A DNA stretch of 64,000 nt from Bradyrhizobium sp. SZCCHNS1050 (GCF_032484785.1 NZ_JAUETR010000001.1:3971501-4035500); one strand, 5' to 3'. Numbered from the stretch's first letter, positions 26,169 to 35,715 are shown. Notes: generated from the sequence alone by a model not told the origin. Numbers and translations are program-made.

Positions 26169-28217
26169 ATGGGACAAGACCTGAGAAGTCCCCGAGGTCC
26201 ACGGTGCATCGCGCTGGTGGGCCCTTTCCAAAGCGGTAAAACCACTCTCTTGGAGGCGATCCTGGCGCGGACCGGCGCGATCCCGCGCGCGGGCAGCGTC
26301 GACGCCGGCACCTCCGTCGGCGATGCCAGCCCGGAGGCGCGTCAGCACAAGATGAGCGTCGCCATGACGGCGGCGACCACGACCTTCATGGGCGACAGCT
26401 ACACCTTCCTCGACTGTCCTGGCTCGATCGAATTCATCCACGACATGCGCGCCGCGCTGCCGGCGGTCGATGCCGCCATCGTGGTCTGCGAGGCGGACGA
26501 GAAGAAGCTGCCGCAATTGCAGATCATCCTGCGCGAGCTCGAGGAGCTGCGCATTCCGCGCTTCCTGTTTCTCAACAAGATCGACCGCGCCAATGCGCGG
26601 ATCAGGGAGACGCTTGCCACATTGCAGCCGGCCTCGCGCGTGCCCCTGGTGCTGCGCCAGATCCCGATCTGGAACGGCGAATTGATCGAAGGGTTCGTCG
26701 ACCTCGCGCTGGAGCGCGCCTTCATCTATCGCGAGCATAAGGCCTCCGAGGTGATCGCGCTCGAAGGCGGCGATCTCGACCGCGAGAAGGAGGCGCGCTT
26801 CTCGATGCTGGAGAAGCTCGCCGATCACGACGATTCGCTGATGGAGCAGCTGCTGGAGGACATCCCGCCGCCGCGCGACGCCGTGTTCGACGATCTGGCG
26901 CGCGAATTGCGCGAGGGATTGATCTGCCCGGTGCTGCTCGGATCGGCGTTGCGCGAGAACGGCGTGCTGCGGCTGATGAAGGCGCTGCGCCACGAGGCGC
27001 CCGGAATCGCCGAGACCGCGCAGCGGCTCGGTGTGAAGGACACCAAGGAGGCGCTCGGCTATGTCTTCAAGACGCTGCATCTGCAGCATGGCGGCAAGCT
27101 GTCATTGACGCGGGTGCTGTCCGGCCATCTCGACGACGGCGCGACGCTGCATGCCGCCTCGGGCGAGGCGGCGCGCGTGTCCGGCATCCTGGCTGCCACC
27201 GGCGCCTACGACAGCAAGCGCGCGGGCGCCCAGGCCGGGGACACGGTGGCGCTCGGCAAGCTCGATGCGGTCAAGACCGGCGATACGGTTGCGACCGGCA
27301 AGACGGCACCACCGCCGCTGGCAAAGGTGGAGGCGTGCCCGCCGGTGCTGGCGCTCTCGATCGCCGCCGTGGACCGCAAGGATGACGTCAAGCTCGGCCA
27401 GGCCTTGCAGCGGCTCCACGAGGAGGATCCGTCGCTGACCATGGTGCAGAACCCGCGCACCCACGACACCGTGCTGTGGGGGCAGGGCGAGATGCATCTG
27501 CGCGTCGCGCTGGAGCGGCTGCGCGACCGCTTCGGCGTCAACGTCAAATCGCACCAGCCCGCGATCGGCTACCAGGAGACCATCCGCAAGCCGATCACGC
27601 AGCGCGGCCGCCACAAGAAGCAGTCCGGCGGCCACGGCCAGTTCGGCGACGTGGTGCTCGACATCAGGCCGCTGCCGCGCGGCGAAGGCTTCCGCTTTGC
27701 CGAGAAGGTGGTCGGCGGCGCGGTGCCGCGCAACTATATCCCGGCGGTGGAGGAGGGCGTCGTCGACGCAATGGCCCGCGGCCCCCTGGGCTTTCCGGTG
27801 ATCGACGTCGAGGTGACGCTCACCGACGGCTCCTATCACAGCGTGGATTCGTCCGACCTCGCGTTCCGCACCGCGGCGCGGGTCGGCGTCGGCGAGGGGC
27901 TGCCGCAATGCCAGCCGGTGCTGCTGGAGCCGATTCACACCGTCGAGATCGTCTGCCCGACGGAGGCGACCGCCAGGATCAATGCGATCCTCTCGGCGCG
28001 GCGCGGCCAGATCCTGTCCTTCGATACCCGTGACGGCTGGCCGGGCTGGGACTGCGTCCGGGCGATGATGCCGGAGGCGGAGATCGGCGAGTTGATCGTC
28101 GAATTGCGTTCGGCGACGGCCGGCGCCGGCAGCTTCACCCGCCAATTCGACCACATGGCCGAGGTGACCGGCCGCGCCGCCGACCACATCATCGCCTCCC
28201 ATCGCGACGCCGCCTGA
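26169..28217 (+). CDS. Elongation factor G-like GTPase (FusA paralogue)
   Basis: Predicted 682 residues with EF-G domain order. The GTPase domain has G1 GPFQSGKTT, G3 DCPGSIEF and G4 NKID; the canonical EF-G versions (AHIDAGKTT, DTPGHVDF) are not kept. In particular the His of the DTPGH motif, which is needed for hydrolysis in true EF-G, is replaced by Ser. Domain IV has GGHGQFGDVVLDI and RNYIPAVEEGVVDAMARGPLGFPV; domain V follows. It is therefore a divergent EF-G-like factor rather than the main translocase. ATG 26169 follows GAGGAGGCGGCGA. Its role is unknown; ribosome rescue, recycling or stress adaptation are possible. Confidence 0.85.
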   Translation: MGQDLRSPRGPRCIALVGPFQSGKTTLLEAILARTGAIPRAGSVDAGTSVGDASPEARQHKMSVAMTAATTTFMGDSYTFLDCPGSIEFIHDMRAALPAVDAAIVVCEADEKKLPQLQIILRELEELRIPRFLFLNKIDRANARIRETLATLQPASRVPLVLRQIPIWNGELIEGFVDLALERAFIYREHKASEVIALEGGDLDREKEARFSMLEKLADHDDSLMEQLLEDIPPPRDAVFDDLARELREGLICPVLLGSALRENGVLRLMKALRHEAPGIAETAQRLGVKDTKEALGYVFKTLHLQHGGKLSLTRVLSGHLDDGATLHAASGEAARVSGILAATGAYDSKRAGAQAGDTVALGKLDAVKTGDTVATGKTAPPPLAKVEACPPVLALSIAAVDRKDDVKLGQALQRLHEEDPSLTMVQNPRTHDTVLWGQGEMHLRVALERLRDRFGVNVKSHQPAIGYQETIRKPITQRGRHKKQSGGHGQFGDVVLDIRPLPRGEGFRFAEKVVGGAVPRNYIPAVEEGVVDAMARGPLGFPVIDVEVTLTDGSYHSVDSSDLAFRTAARVGVGEGLPQCQPVLLEPIHTVEIVCPTEATARINAILSARRGQILSFDTRDGWPGWDCVRAMMPEAEIGELIVELRSATAGAGSFTRQFDHMAEVTGRAADHIIASHRDAA

Positions 28218-28242
28218 GCCGAACGCTCCGCGCCGAACAGCG

Positions 28243-28277
28243 CCGGCCCGTCATCCTCTCTCGGGATGGCGGGCCGG
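28243..28277 (+). terminator. Hairpin downstream of EF-G-like gene
   Basis: CCGGCCCGTCATCC (28243-28256) pairs with GGATGGCGGGCCGG (28264-28277) with one G-T mismatch. There is no T-run. It may act as a transcription end point or RNA-stability stem. Confidence 0.5.
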
Positions 28278-28357
28278 ATCGCGTCGGGACCTTTGCTCGC
28301 GCGCGCAGGGAACAAACGGCGAGGGCCGGGTTCCAGCTTGCGTCCGAGATCAGTTTG

Positions 28358-28374
28358 TGATGTATTTTACATCA
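28358..28374. promoter_or_regulatory. Inverted repeat in XRE promoter, site 1
   Basis: TGATGTA, a three-base spacer, then TACATCA forms a perfect 7-base inverted repeat in an AT-rich stretch, about 50 bases upstream of the XRE start. It is a candidate operator for the regulator it precedes. Confidence 0.5.
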
Positions 28375-28386
28375 TTGTCTTTGTCT

Positions 28387-28408
28387 CAGACATCATTTAT
28401 GGTGTCTG
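28387..28408. promoter_or_regulatory. Inverted repeat in XRE promoter, site 2
   Basis: CAGACATCA, TTTA, TGGTGTCTG matches at 8 of 9 paired positions and ends 15 bases before the start codon. Together with site 1 it could allow autoregulation. Confidence 0.5.
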
Positions 28409-28423
28409 CCACGTGAGGCCAGC

Positions 28424-28726
28424 GTGATCACGTCGTTCCAGATGCGGGCAGCGCGAGCGCTGCTCGGGATAGATCAGAGAACCTTGGCCGAGCTGGCCGG
28501 CGTGTCGCTGCCGACGATCCAGCGGATGGAAGCCTCCACGGGCAACGTCCGCGGCGTGGTGGACTCGCTGACCAAGGTCGTCGATGCGCTCAATCGCGCG
28601 GGCGTGGATCTGATCGGTGAGCATTCCCGCAGCGAGAACGGCGGGCGTGGTGTTCGCCTGAAGGACCCGGGGCCGCCCCGCCGCATGGGCCGTCAAACTG
28701 ACATCGCGCGCGATGACGCAAGCTAG
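28424..28726 (+). CDS. XRE-family (lambda-repressor-like) transcriptional regulator
   Basis: Predicted 100 residues from a GTG start (GTG ATC ACG...; an internal ATG at 28442 is also possible). The helix-turn-helix spans RAARALLGIDQRTLAELAGVSLPTIQRMEA, with the recognition helix LPTIQRME. After it comes a helix, VVDSLTKVVDALNRAGVDLIGE, and a polar tail. Small single-domain regulators of this kind are common in Rhizobiales next to SulP transporters. It is co-directional with the SulP gene 88 bases downstream, so it may regulate that transporter and itself through the two palindromes in its promoter. Confidence 0.88.
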   Translation: MITSFQMRAARALLGIDQRTLAELAGVSLPTIQRMEASTGNVRGVVDSLTKVVDALNRAGVDLIGEHSRSENGGRGVRLKDPGPPRRMGRQTDIARDDAS

Positions 28727-28814
28727 GCTCATCGCGCGGGCACGGGGCCCCTGGGCGCTTCGTGTGGGACGCATCGTCGGCTGCGCCGCGGCCCGATGAG
28801 GCGACGGGAGCGTG

Positions 28815-30584
28815 ATGGGCATGAGCATCGCAAACGAACACCGTTCGCACGGGCGGGTCGGACATCATGAGCCGACCTTCGCCGAGCTTTATTCCCCCAA
28901 ACTCCTGACGGTCTTGCGCGAGGGCTACGGCCTCAGCGACTTTCGCGCCGACGCGCTGGCGGGCCTGACGGTGGCGATCGTGGCGCTGCCGCTGTCGATG
29001 GCGATCGCGATCGCCTCCGGTGTCTCGCCGGGGCGTGGTCTCTACACCGCCGTGATCGGCGGCTTCCTGGTCTCGCTGCTCGGCGGCAGCCGCTTTCAGA
29101 TCGGCGGTCCCGCGGGTGCCTTCATCGTGCTGGTCGCTGCGACGGTCGATCGCCAGGGTCTCGATGGCCTGCTGATCGCGACGATGATGTCCGGCGTGAT
29201 GCTGGTGATCGCCGGATATCTGCGGCTCGGCACCTACATCAAGTTCATTCCCTATCCGGTCACAGTCGGCTTCACCGCGGGCATCGCCGTCATCATCTTT
29301 GCCAGCCAGCTGAAGGATCTGTTCGGTATCACGCTTGCGGGCAAGGAGCCGGGCGAGCTGCTTCCGAAGCTCACGGCGCTCGCGCATGGCGCGCCGACCG
29401 CGAGCATGTCTGCGGTCGTGACGGCCGCGCTGTCGATCGCGATCATCATCGGCCTCAAGCATCTGCGGCCGACCTGGCCCGGCATCCTGATCGCGGTGGT
29501 GGTCGCGGCCATCATCACCTTCGCGCTGCAGCTTCCGGTCGAGACCATTGGGACGAAATTCGGCGGTATCCCGCGCGAGCTGCCGGCGCCGGCGTTGCCG
29601 GCGTTCTCGCTCGCCAAGGTCCAGGCGGTGTTCCCCGACGCGATCGCCTTCGCACTGCTCGGAGCCATCGAATCGCTGCTGTCGGCCGTCGTCGCCGACG
29701 GCATGACCGGCCGTCGCCATCGCTCCAACTGCGAGCTGGTGGCGCAGGGCTTTGCCAATGTCGGCTCGGCCTTGTTCGGCGGCATCTGCGTCACCGGCAC
29801 CATCGCGCGCACCGCCACCAATGTTCGCGCCGGCGCCCGCGGACCGGTGTCGGGCATGCTGCATTCGCTGTTTCTTTTGGTGTTCATGCTGATCGCGGCG
29901 CCGCTGGCGAGCTACATCCCGCTGTCGGCGCTCGCCGCGGTGCTCGTCGTTGTCGCCTGGAACATGGCCGAGAAGCACGAGTTCGCCACCCTGATCCGAT
30001 CGTCCTGGGGCGATGCCACGGTGTTGCTCGCGACCTTCGGGCTGACGGTCTTCCGCGATCTCACCGAGGGCATCCTGGTCGGCTTCGCGCTCGGCGCCGT
30101 GCTGTTCATCAACCGCATGGCGCAGATGACCGGCGTCGAGGACGGGTCGCCTCTGGTCGCAAAGGACCGCGCCGACTTCGAGGATGAGGCGCGGGTGCCG
30201 TACAATCCGAAGCTCAGCGCCGACAAGGACGTGCTGGTCTATCGCATCACCGGTGCGTTCTTCTTCGGCGCCGCCTCGACCGTCGGCACCGTGCTCGACT
30301 CGATCGCCGACCGCCGCAAGGCCTTCGTGGTCGATTTCGCAGCGGTGCCGTTCCTGGATTCGACGGCCGCCAACGCCATGAGCCGCGTTGCCGCCAAGGC
30401 CAAGCGCCAGGGCATCCGCCTGTTCATCACCGGCGCCTCGCCGACCGTGCGCCGGGCGCTGCTGACCCATGGCGTGCGGCCGCCGCTGGTGCGCTACCGC
30501 GAGACCATCGAGCGCGCGGTGGCCGACATCAAGGGCAAGGAGACGGCACCGGCGGACGTCGCCGATGGGCTCGCCGCGAGCTGA
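28815..30584 (+). CDS. SulP-family anion transporter with STAS domain
   Basis: Predicted 589 residues. The membrane part (about residues 35-430) shows SulP hallmarks: GLTVAIVALPLSMAIAIASGVSPGRGLYTAVIGGF near the start, IGGPAGAFIVL, and FALLGAIESLLSAVVADGMTGRRHRSNCELVAQGFAN. The C-terminal STAS domain (about 465-560, DVLVYRITGAFFFGAAS...FVVDFAAVPFLDSTAANAMSR) is kept. SulP proteins exchange sulfate, bicarbonate, chloride or organic anions by a sodium- or proton-coupled mechanism; which one applies here is not evident. Starts 28812 (GTG), 28815 and 28821 (ATG) are all possible; 28815 is chosen for GGGAG spacing. The XRE gene lies upstream. Confidence 0.92.
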   Translation: MGMSIANEHRSHGRVGHHEPTFAELYSPKLLTVLREGYGLSDFRADALAGLTVAIVALPLSMAIAIASGVSPGRGLYTAVIGGFLVSLLGGSRFQIGGPAGAFIVLVAATVDRQGLDGLLIATMMSGVMLVIAGYLRLGTYIKFIPYPVTVGFTAGIAVIIFASQLKDLFGITLAGKEPGELLPKLTALAHGAPTASMSAVVTAALSIAIIIGLKHLRPTWPGILIAVVVAAIITFALQLPVETIGTKFGGIPRELPAPALPAFSLAKVQAVFPDAIAFALLGAIESLLSAVVADGMTGRRHRSNCELVAQGFANVGSALFGGICVTGTIARTATNVRAGARGPVSGMLHSLFLLVFMLIAAPLASYIPLSALAAVLVVVAWNMAEKHEFATLIRSSWGDATVLLATFGLTVFRDLTEGILVGFALGAVLFINRMAQMTGVEDGSPLVAKDRADFEDEARVPYNPKLSADKDVLVYRITGAFFFGAASTVGTVLDSIADRRKAFVVDFAAVPFLDSTAANAMSRVAAKAKRQGIRLFITGASPTVRRALLTHGVRPPLVRYRETIERAVADIKGKETAPADVADGLAAS

Positions 30585-30686
30585 CACGCGGCCCCAACGC
30601 CGCGTCGCCGTTTGGGCCATGGCGCCTGGGGGCGACTGCCGCGCCCCAGCATTGACTCCAGCCGGGGCTTGTCCGATGTCACGGCC

Positions 30687-31529
30687 ATGACCCTTGCCGC
30701 CAAACCCCGCGCTGCGTGCCTGATCGGCTGGCCTGCCGCGCATTCGCGCTCGCCCTTGATCCATCATCATTGGCTGCACGAGCTCGGCATTGCCGGCGGC
30801 TACACCATCGAGGCGGTGCCGCCGGAAGAGCTGGCGGACTTCGTCATGCATCTCGACCGTCGCGGCTTCGTCGGCGCCAACGTCACGATCCCGCACAAGG
30901 AGCGCGTGCTGGAGCTGAGCGAGCCGGACGCGCGTGCCCGCGCCGTCGGCGCGGCCAACACGCTCTGGTACGAGGACCGCATCCTGCGGGCCACCAACAC
31001 CGACGTCGAAGGCTTCATCGGCAATCTGGACGCCGCTGCCCCAGGCTGGGACCGCACCGACGAGGCGCTGGTGCTCGGCTCCGGCGGCTCGGCGCGGGCC
31101 GTCGTGTTCGGCCTGCTCGAGCGCGGCATCGGCCGCGTCCACATCATCAACCGCACCGCGGCGCGCGCACAAGCCCTGGCTGATCAGTTCGGCAGCCATG
31201 TCGTTGCCGAAGGCTGGGACCGCGTCGGCGCGCTGCTGCCGCGCGCGGGCCTGTTCGTGAACACCACCTCGCTCGGCATGCACGGTCAGCCGCCGCTCGA
31301 GCTCGACGTCGAGCTGTTGCCGCAGCAGGCCGTCGTCGCCGACATCGTCTACGTGCCGCTGGAGACGCAGTTGCTCGCGGCGGCGCGGGCGAGGGGGCTG
31401 CGCACTGCCGATGGACTCGGCATGCTGCTGCACCAGGCCGTGCGTGGCTTCGAATTGTGGTTCGGCCGCCGTCCGCAGGTCACGCCCGAGTTGCGCGCGC
31501 TGGTCGAGGCCGATCTCACAAGGGCTTGA
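30687..31529 (+). CDS. aroE: Shikimate dehydrogenase
   Basis: Predicted 280 residues. AroE reduces 3-dehydroshikimate to shikimate with NADPH in aromatic amino-acid biosynthesis. The catalytic pair is present: K71 in NVTIPHKERVL and D106 in NTDVEGFIGN. SRSPLIHHHWL binds substrate, LVLGSGGSARAVVFGL is the NADP Rossmann loop, NRTAARA the following strand, and LGMLLHQAVRGFELWFG the C-terminal helix. ATG 30687 is preferred because the preceding 25 codons are non-homologous. It follows the SulP gene by 102 bases and stands alone as an aro gene here. Confidence 0.95.
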   Translation: MTLAAKPRAACLIGWPAAHSRSPLIHHHWLHELGIAGGYTIEAVPPEELADFVMHLDRRGFVGANVTIPHKERVLELSEPDARARAVGAANTLWYEDRILRATNTDVEGFIGNLDAAAPGWDRTDEALVLGSGGSARAVVFGLLERGIGRVHIINRTAARAQALADQFGSHVVAEGWDRVGALLPRAGLFVNTTSLGMHGQPPLELDVELLPQQAVVADIVYVPLETQLLAAARARGLRTADGLGMLLHQAVRGFELWFGRRPQVTPELRALVEADLTRA

Positions 31530-31627
31530 GCGCGGAATAAGCGCAGATGGTCGGCGTCTCATTGATCGAGCGTCCGCGTAGCCCCGCATTGGACGCGGAT
31601 GATCTTCTCTCGCCCTCGGAGCCATGC

Positions 31628-32251
31628 ATGTCCCCTCGTCTCATCCTGTTCCGTTCCGTCGCTTCACTCGCCATGGTTGCGGCTGTATCCGCGCTCGCCA
31701 TCGCCCAGCAGGCCCCCGTGCCGACGCGCGTGCGCGGCGCCATCGAAAGCGTCGACGCCAATACGATGACGGTGAAAGCCCGCAGCGGCGAGATCTTCAA
31801 GCTGCGCATGGCCGGTGATCTGCGCGTCTCGGGTGTCGTCAAGGCGCAGCTTTCCGACATCAAGCTGGGCTCGTTCATCGGCGCCACCACGGTGCCCGGC
31901 CCGGATGGCGCGCCGAAGGCGGTCGAGATCCACATATTTCCCGAGGACATGCGCGGAACGGGTGAAGGCTCGCGGTCGTGGGACCTGAAGCCGAATTCGA
32001 GCATGACCAACGCCACCGTGTCCGAAAGCTCGGTCTCGACCGACGGTCACTCGCTGCTCGTCAAGTACAAGGGGGGCGAAAAGCGCGTCGACATTACGCC
32101 GGACACGCCGATCGTCACCTTCGTGCCCGGCGACAAGTCCGAGCTGAAAGCCGGCGCCAAGGTGATCGCCACCGTCAAGCAATTGCCTGACGGTTCGCTC
32201 GAGACCAGCCGCGTCAGCATCGGCCGCGATGGGCTGACGCCGCCGATGTGA
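31628..32251 (+). CDS. DUF5666-like exported protein
   Basis: Predicted 207 residues from ATG 31628. A signal peptide (RLILFRSVASLAMVAAVSALAIAQQ) leads into a small beta-rich domain: VRGAIESVDANTMTVKARSGEIFKLRM, DIKLGSFIGATTVPG and EIHIFPEDMRG, followed by repeats of the same theme (VDITPDTPIVTFVPGDKSELKAGAKVIATVK). This resembles DUF5666, OB-like barrels found in periplasmic proteins with no defined activity. It is 98 bases after aroE. An alternate upstream start would add 27 unrelated residues. Confidence 0.75.
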   Translation: MSPRLILFRSVASLAMVAAVSALAIAQQAPVPTRVRGAIESVDANTMTVKARSGEIFKLRMAGDLRVSGVVKAQLSDIKLGSFIGATTVPGPDGAPKAVEIHIFPEDMRGTGEGSRSWDLKPNSSMTNATVSESSVSTDGHSLLVKYKGGEKRVDITPDTPIVTFVPGDKSELKAGAKVIATVKQLPDGSLETSRVSIGRDGLTPPM

Positions 32252-32293
32252 CCTGCCTTTCTCTGTGTGCTCAACTGCGTCTCCGTTGCCGGT

Positions 32294-32444
32294 GTCGTCC
32301 CTGCGAACGCAGGGACCATACCCCCAGGGAGGAGTTTAAGGCGCAGTGGCAATTGGGCTTTTGCCCAACACGACGGCCACGGAGTATGGGTCCCGGATCA
32401 GCGCCGCGCCGCGCTGACGCGCGTCACGGCTTGTCCGGGACGAC
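32294..32444. repeat. Intergenic repeat with long inverted ends
   Basis: GTCGTCCCTGCGAACGCAGGGACCATAC at the left end is partly inverted at the right end (GTATGGGTCCCGG ... CCGGGACGAC). It contains a GTCACGGCTTGTCCGGGACGAC tail of the type I recall from many bradyrhizobial intergenic regions. It lies between two converging genes. Confidence 0.7.
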
Positions 32445-32515
32445 AGCTTTTGCATGGTGGAAGTCGGGGGCGCGTAAGCTGATTAGTCCGAGCACCTTGC
32501 TCGCCGATTCTCGAG

Positions 32516-33652
32516 CTAATCCGCCAGCACCTTCCGGTCGATCTCGGCCACCGTGTTGACGCCGCACAGGCCCATCGTCGTCAAGAGCTCGTTGCGGATG
32601 ATGTCGATGGCCTTGGCGACGCCGGCCTGGCCGCCGGCGCCGAGGCCGTAGGCATAGGCGCGGCCGAGCATGCAGGATTTGGCACCGAGCGCGAGCGCAC
32701 GCATCACGTCCTGGCCGGAGCGGATGCCGCCATCGAACATGATCTCGATCTTGTCGCCGACCGCCTCGGCGATGCCGGGCAGGACGTGGATCGAGGACGG
32801 CGCGCCGTCGAGCTGGCGGCCGCCGTGGTTGGAGACGACCATCGCCTGCGCGCCGGTCTCGACCGCGAGCTTGGCGTCCTCGATGTCGTGGATGCCCTTG
32901 ATGATCAGCTTGCCCGGCCAGATCGAGCGGATCCAGTCGACGTCCTTCCAGTTCAGCGAGGTGTCGAACTGCGCGGCGGTCCAGGCCGAGAGCTTGGTGA
33001 GATCCTCGGTGTTCTTCACGTGGCCGGCGATGTTGCCGAAGGTGCGGCGCTTGCCCTGCAGCACGCCCTGCACCCAGGCCGGCTTGGTGGCGAAGTCGAA
33101 CAGCTTCGACAGCGTCCATTCCGGCGGCACGCTCATGCCGTTCTTGATGTCCTGGTGGCGCTGGCCGATCACCTGCAGGTCGACGGTCAAGCATAGTGCG
33201 CTGCACTTCGCAGCGATCGCGCGCTCGACCAGGGCCTTGATGAAGCCGCGGTCCTTCATGACGTAGAGCTGGAACCAGAACGGCTTCTCGACGCTGCCCG
33301 CGATGTCCTCGATCGAGCAGATCGACATCGTGCTCTGCGTGAACGGGATGCCGGCGGCCTGCGCCGCGCGGCAGGCGTGAATCTCGCCGTCGCCGTGCTG
33401 CATGCCCAGGAGGCCGACCGGCGCCAGGATCAGCGGCATCGACGAGGGCTCGCCGAGGATCGTTGTCGACAGATCGCGCTTGGAGACGTCGACCAGGATG
33501 CGCTGGCGGAACTTGATCTTCTGCAGATCCTCGCGATTGGCGCGCAGCGTCTCCTCGGCATAGGAGCCACGATCGGCGTAGTCGAAGAAGGCTTTGGGCA
33601 CGCGGCGCTTGTGCAGCAGGCGCAGGTCTTCAATGCAGGTGACGTGTTTCAT
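32516..33652 (-). CDS. lldD: FMN-dependent alpha-hydroxy-acid (L-lactate-type) dehydrogenase
   Basis: Predicted 378 residues. Family motifs in order: Y25 in FDYADRGSYAEET, SMPLILAPVG, FQLYVMKDRGF, LTVDLQVIGQRHQD, KLIIKGIHD (K252), and SNHGGRQLDGAPSS with the catalytic base H276; the FMN-binding C-terminal block is IEIMFDGGIRSGQDVMRAL and GRAYAYGLGAGG. This FMN enzyme oxidises L-lactate or another 2-hydroxy acid and, without a cytochrome domain, would pass electrons to quinone or oxygen. The length fits LldD; a glycolate or mandelate oxidase remains possible. ATG 33652 starts the conserved core; an upstream start gives a Cys-rich non-homologous extension. Confidence 0.88.
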   Translation of the reverse strand: MKHVTCIEDLRLLHKRRVPKAFFDYADRGSYAEETLRANREDLQKIKFRQRILVDVSKRDLSTTILGEPSSMPLILAPVGLLGMQHGDGEIHACRAAQAAGIPFTQSTMSICSIEDIAGSVEKPFWFQLYVMKDRGFIKALVERAIAAKCSALCLTVDLQVIGQRHQDIKNGMSVPPEWTLSKLFDFATKPAWVQGVLQGKRRTFGNIAGHVKNTEDLTKLSAWTAAQFDTSLNWKDVDWIRSIWPGKLIIKGIHDIEDAKLAVETGAQAMVVSNHGGRQLDGAPSSIHVLPGIAEAVGDKIEIMFDGGIRSGQDVMRALALGAKSCMLGRAYAYGLGAGGQAGVAKAIDIIRNELLTTMGLCGVNTVAEIDRKVLAD

Positions 33653-34059
33653 CGCGGTCTTCGGCTCCCCACCGGCGTCTCGTTTCTTAGGGCTGGGGCA
33701 GTCCTCTAGCATCTTTGCGGCGCCTGCCAAATCCAACTTGGGAACCGCCACGGCGGCCGGGCAAGACACGCAAACTGCGAGCGTGCCGCAACAACACGAC
33801 GTCAGGGCTGCCGGAGCGAGCACCTTCCTGCTGCGGCGGGGCTCCGACGGGTGAGCCCTCCAGAGCCGTCAGGTCGAATGAAAAATTAGTCTTAACAACG
33901 GCTTACAGAGGTCATGGCGGTTTCGTGGTAATGATTCATCACATTTTTTGAAGCCATCTTAGCCTTAAGGCGACTATAACCCGCGGGCTGACCGGCAGGG
34001 CGGGTCCTGTGATTCGCGCCCGCCGGTAACGAAATCCAGAAGCCGTTGCTGGGGGTCAT
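33653..34059. other. 407-base divergent intergenic region upstream of glmM
   Basis: No gene is seen. The right half (about 33880-33970) is AT-rich and contains TTAACAACGGCTTAC and CTTAGCCTTAAGG, the likely promoter zone of glmM. The left half holds the promoter of the FMN dehydrogenase. No terminator or known riboswitch was recognised. Confidence 0.45.
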
Positions 34060-35409
34060 ATGAGCCGTAACTATTTCGGGACCGATGGGATTCGTGGCCG
34101 CGCCAACGGCCTGATCACGCCGGAACTCGCGCTCAAGGTCGGGCAGGCCGCAGGTCTTCTGTTCCAGCGCGGCGAGCATCGCCACCGGGTGGTGATCGGC
34201 AAGGATACACGCCTTTCCGGGTACATGATCGAATACGCCATGGTGGCCGGCTTCACCTCGGTCGGCATGGACGTGCTGCTGGTCGGCCCGATGCCGACGC
34301 CCGCGGTCGCCATGCTCACCAAGTCGATGCGCGCCGATCTCGGCGTCATGATCTCGGCCTCACACAATCTGTTCGAGGACAACGGCATCAAGCTGTTCGG
34401 GCCGCAGGGTTTCAAGCTGTCCGACGATGTCGAGAGGCAGATCGAGCAACTGCTCGATGAATCGCTCGACAAGAAGCTGGCGCAGAGCGCGAGCCTCGGC
34501 CGCGCCCGCCGCATCGACGGCGTGCACGATCGCTACATCGAATTCGCCAAGCGCACCCTGCCGCGCGATCTCTCGCTCGACGGTCTTCGCGTCGTGGTCG
34601 ATTGCGCCAACGGCGCGGCCTACAAGGTCGTGCCCGAGGCGCTGTGGGAGCTCGGCGCCGATGTGATCTCGATCGGCGTGGAGCCGGACGGCTTCAACAT
34701 CAACAAGGAATGCGGCTCGACCTCGCCGGAGGCACTGTGCCGGAAGGTACGGGAAATGCGCGCCGACATCGGCATCGCGCTCGACGGCGACGCGGATCGC
34801 GTGATCCTGGTCGACGAGCGCGGCCACATCGTCGATGGCGATCAGCTGCTCGCGGTCATCGCGCAGAGCTGGAAGGAAGACGGCCGCTTGGCGCGCGCCG
34901 GTATCGTCGCGACGGTGATGTCCAATCTCGGCCTCGAGCGCTTCCTGCAGGGGCTGGGGCTCGAGCTGGTGCGTACGCCGGTCGGCGACCGCTATGTGCT
35001 CGAGCGCATGCTGGCCGACGGCTACAATCTCGGCGGTGAGCAGTCGGGCCATATCATTCTCTCGGATTACGCGACGACGGGCGACGGCTTCGTCGCGGCG
35101 CTGCAGGTGCTGGCGACGGTGCAGAGGCTGCGCCGTCCGGTCTCCGAGGTCTGCCATCGCTTCGACCCGCTGCCGCAGATTCTCAAGAACGTCCGCTATC
35201 GCAGCGGCAAGCCGCTCGACGCGGACGAGGTGAAGTCGGCGATCGACACCGGACAGAAGCGCCTCAACGGCCATGGCCGACTGCTCGTACGCTCCTCCGG
35301 AACCGAGCCGGTGATCCGCGTGATGGGCGAGGGTGACGACCGCGATCTGGTCGAAGAGGTCGTCGACGAGATCGTCGCTGCCGTCGGCAACGCTGCGGCT
35401 GCTGCTTGA
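34060..35409 (+). CDS. glmM: Phosphoglucosamine mutase
   Basis: Predicted 449 residues, the normal GlmM length. It interconverts glucosamine-6-phosphate and glucosamine-1-phosphate, the second step towards UDP-GlcNAc for peptidoglycan and lipopolysaccharide. The phosphoserine is S101 in [15 protein letters not shown]; metal ligands are in LDGDADR (D242, D244, D246); the sugar-binding loop is GGEQSGHI and the phosphate loop is [13 protein letters not shown]. Here it stands apart from the folP and ftsH genes with which it is often clustered. The terminator at 35438-35471 ends its transcript. Confidence 0.97.
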   Translation: MSRNYFGTDGIRGRANGLITPELALKVGQAAGLLFQRGEHRHRVVIGKDTRLSGYMIEYAMVAGFTSVGMDVLLVGPMPTPAVAMLTKSMRADLGVMISASHNLFEDNGIKLFGPQGFKLSDDVERQIEQLLDESLDKKLAQSASLGRARRIDGVHDRYIEFAKRTLPRDLSLDGLRVVVDCANGAAYKVVPEALWELGADVISIGVEPDGFNINKECGSTSPEALCRKVREMRADIGIALDGDADRVILVDERGHIVDGDQLLAVIAQSWKEDGRLARAGIVATVMSNLGLERFLQGLGLELVRTPVGDRYVLERMLADGYNLGGEQSGHIILSDYATTGDGFVAALQVLATVQRLRRPVSEVCHRFDPLPQILKNVRYRSGKPLDADEVKSAIDTGQKRLNGHGRLLVRSSGTEPVIRVMGEGDDRDLVEEVVDEIVAAVGNAAAAA

Positions 35410-35437
35410 TCGCGGACGGGAATATATCAATCTCTGC

Positions 35438-35471
35438 GGCCTGCCATCGACGTCGGATGGCAGGCCTTTTT
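35438..35471 (+). terminator. Intrinsic terminator after glmM
   Basis: GGCCTGCCATC (35438-35448) pairs perfectly with GATGGCAGGCC (35456-35466) around a seven-base loop, followed by TTTTT. Confidence 0.9.
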
Positions 35472-35715
35472 GTTGGTCCCTTCTCTGCTCGCAAGCTGAT
35501 GGGAGCGGATGTGCCTGAGCGAGCAGGGCGCGTCGGACTGCCGGACGCGATCGCCTGCGCGCCAGCGCCTTGGCTGCGACCGATTGAGATGGGACTCAAC
35601 TAATTAGTTGTTCTTCATCCTGCGGTCAAAATTGTCGCTAACGAATTGTTAGGAGGGGTTGCTTGGCCGTTAACGACTCCGCGCGCTCATGAAAAATCAA
35701 CCTTAATTATTAGGG

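Noticed and set aside
28590..31625. A 1011-residue minus-strand frame opposite the SulP and aroE genes
   Set aside because: Antisense shadow; sequence is low-complexity His/Arg/Asp and fits no family.
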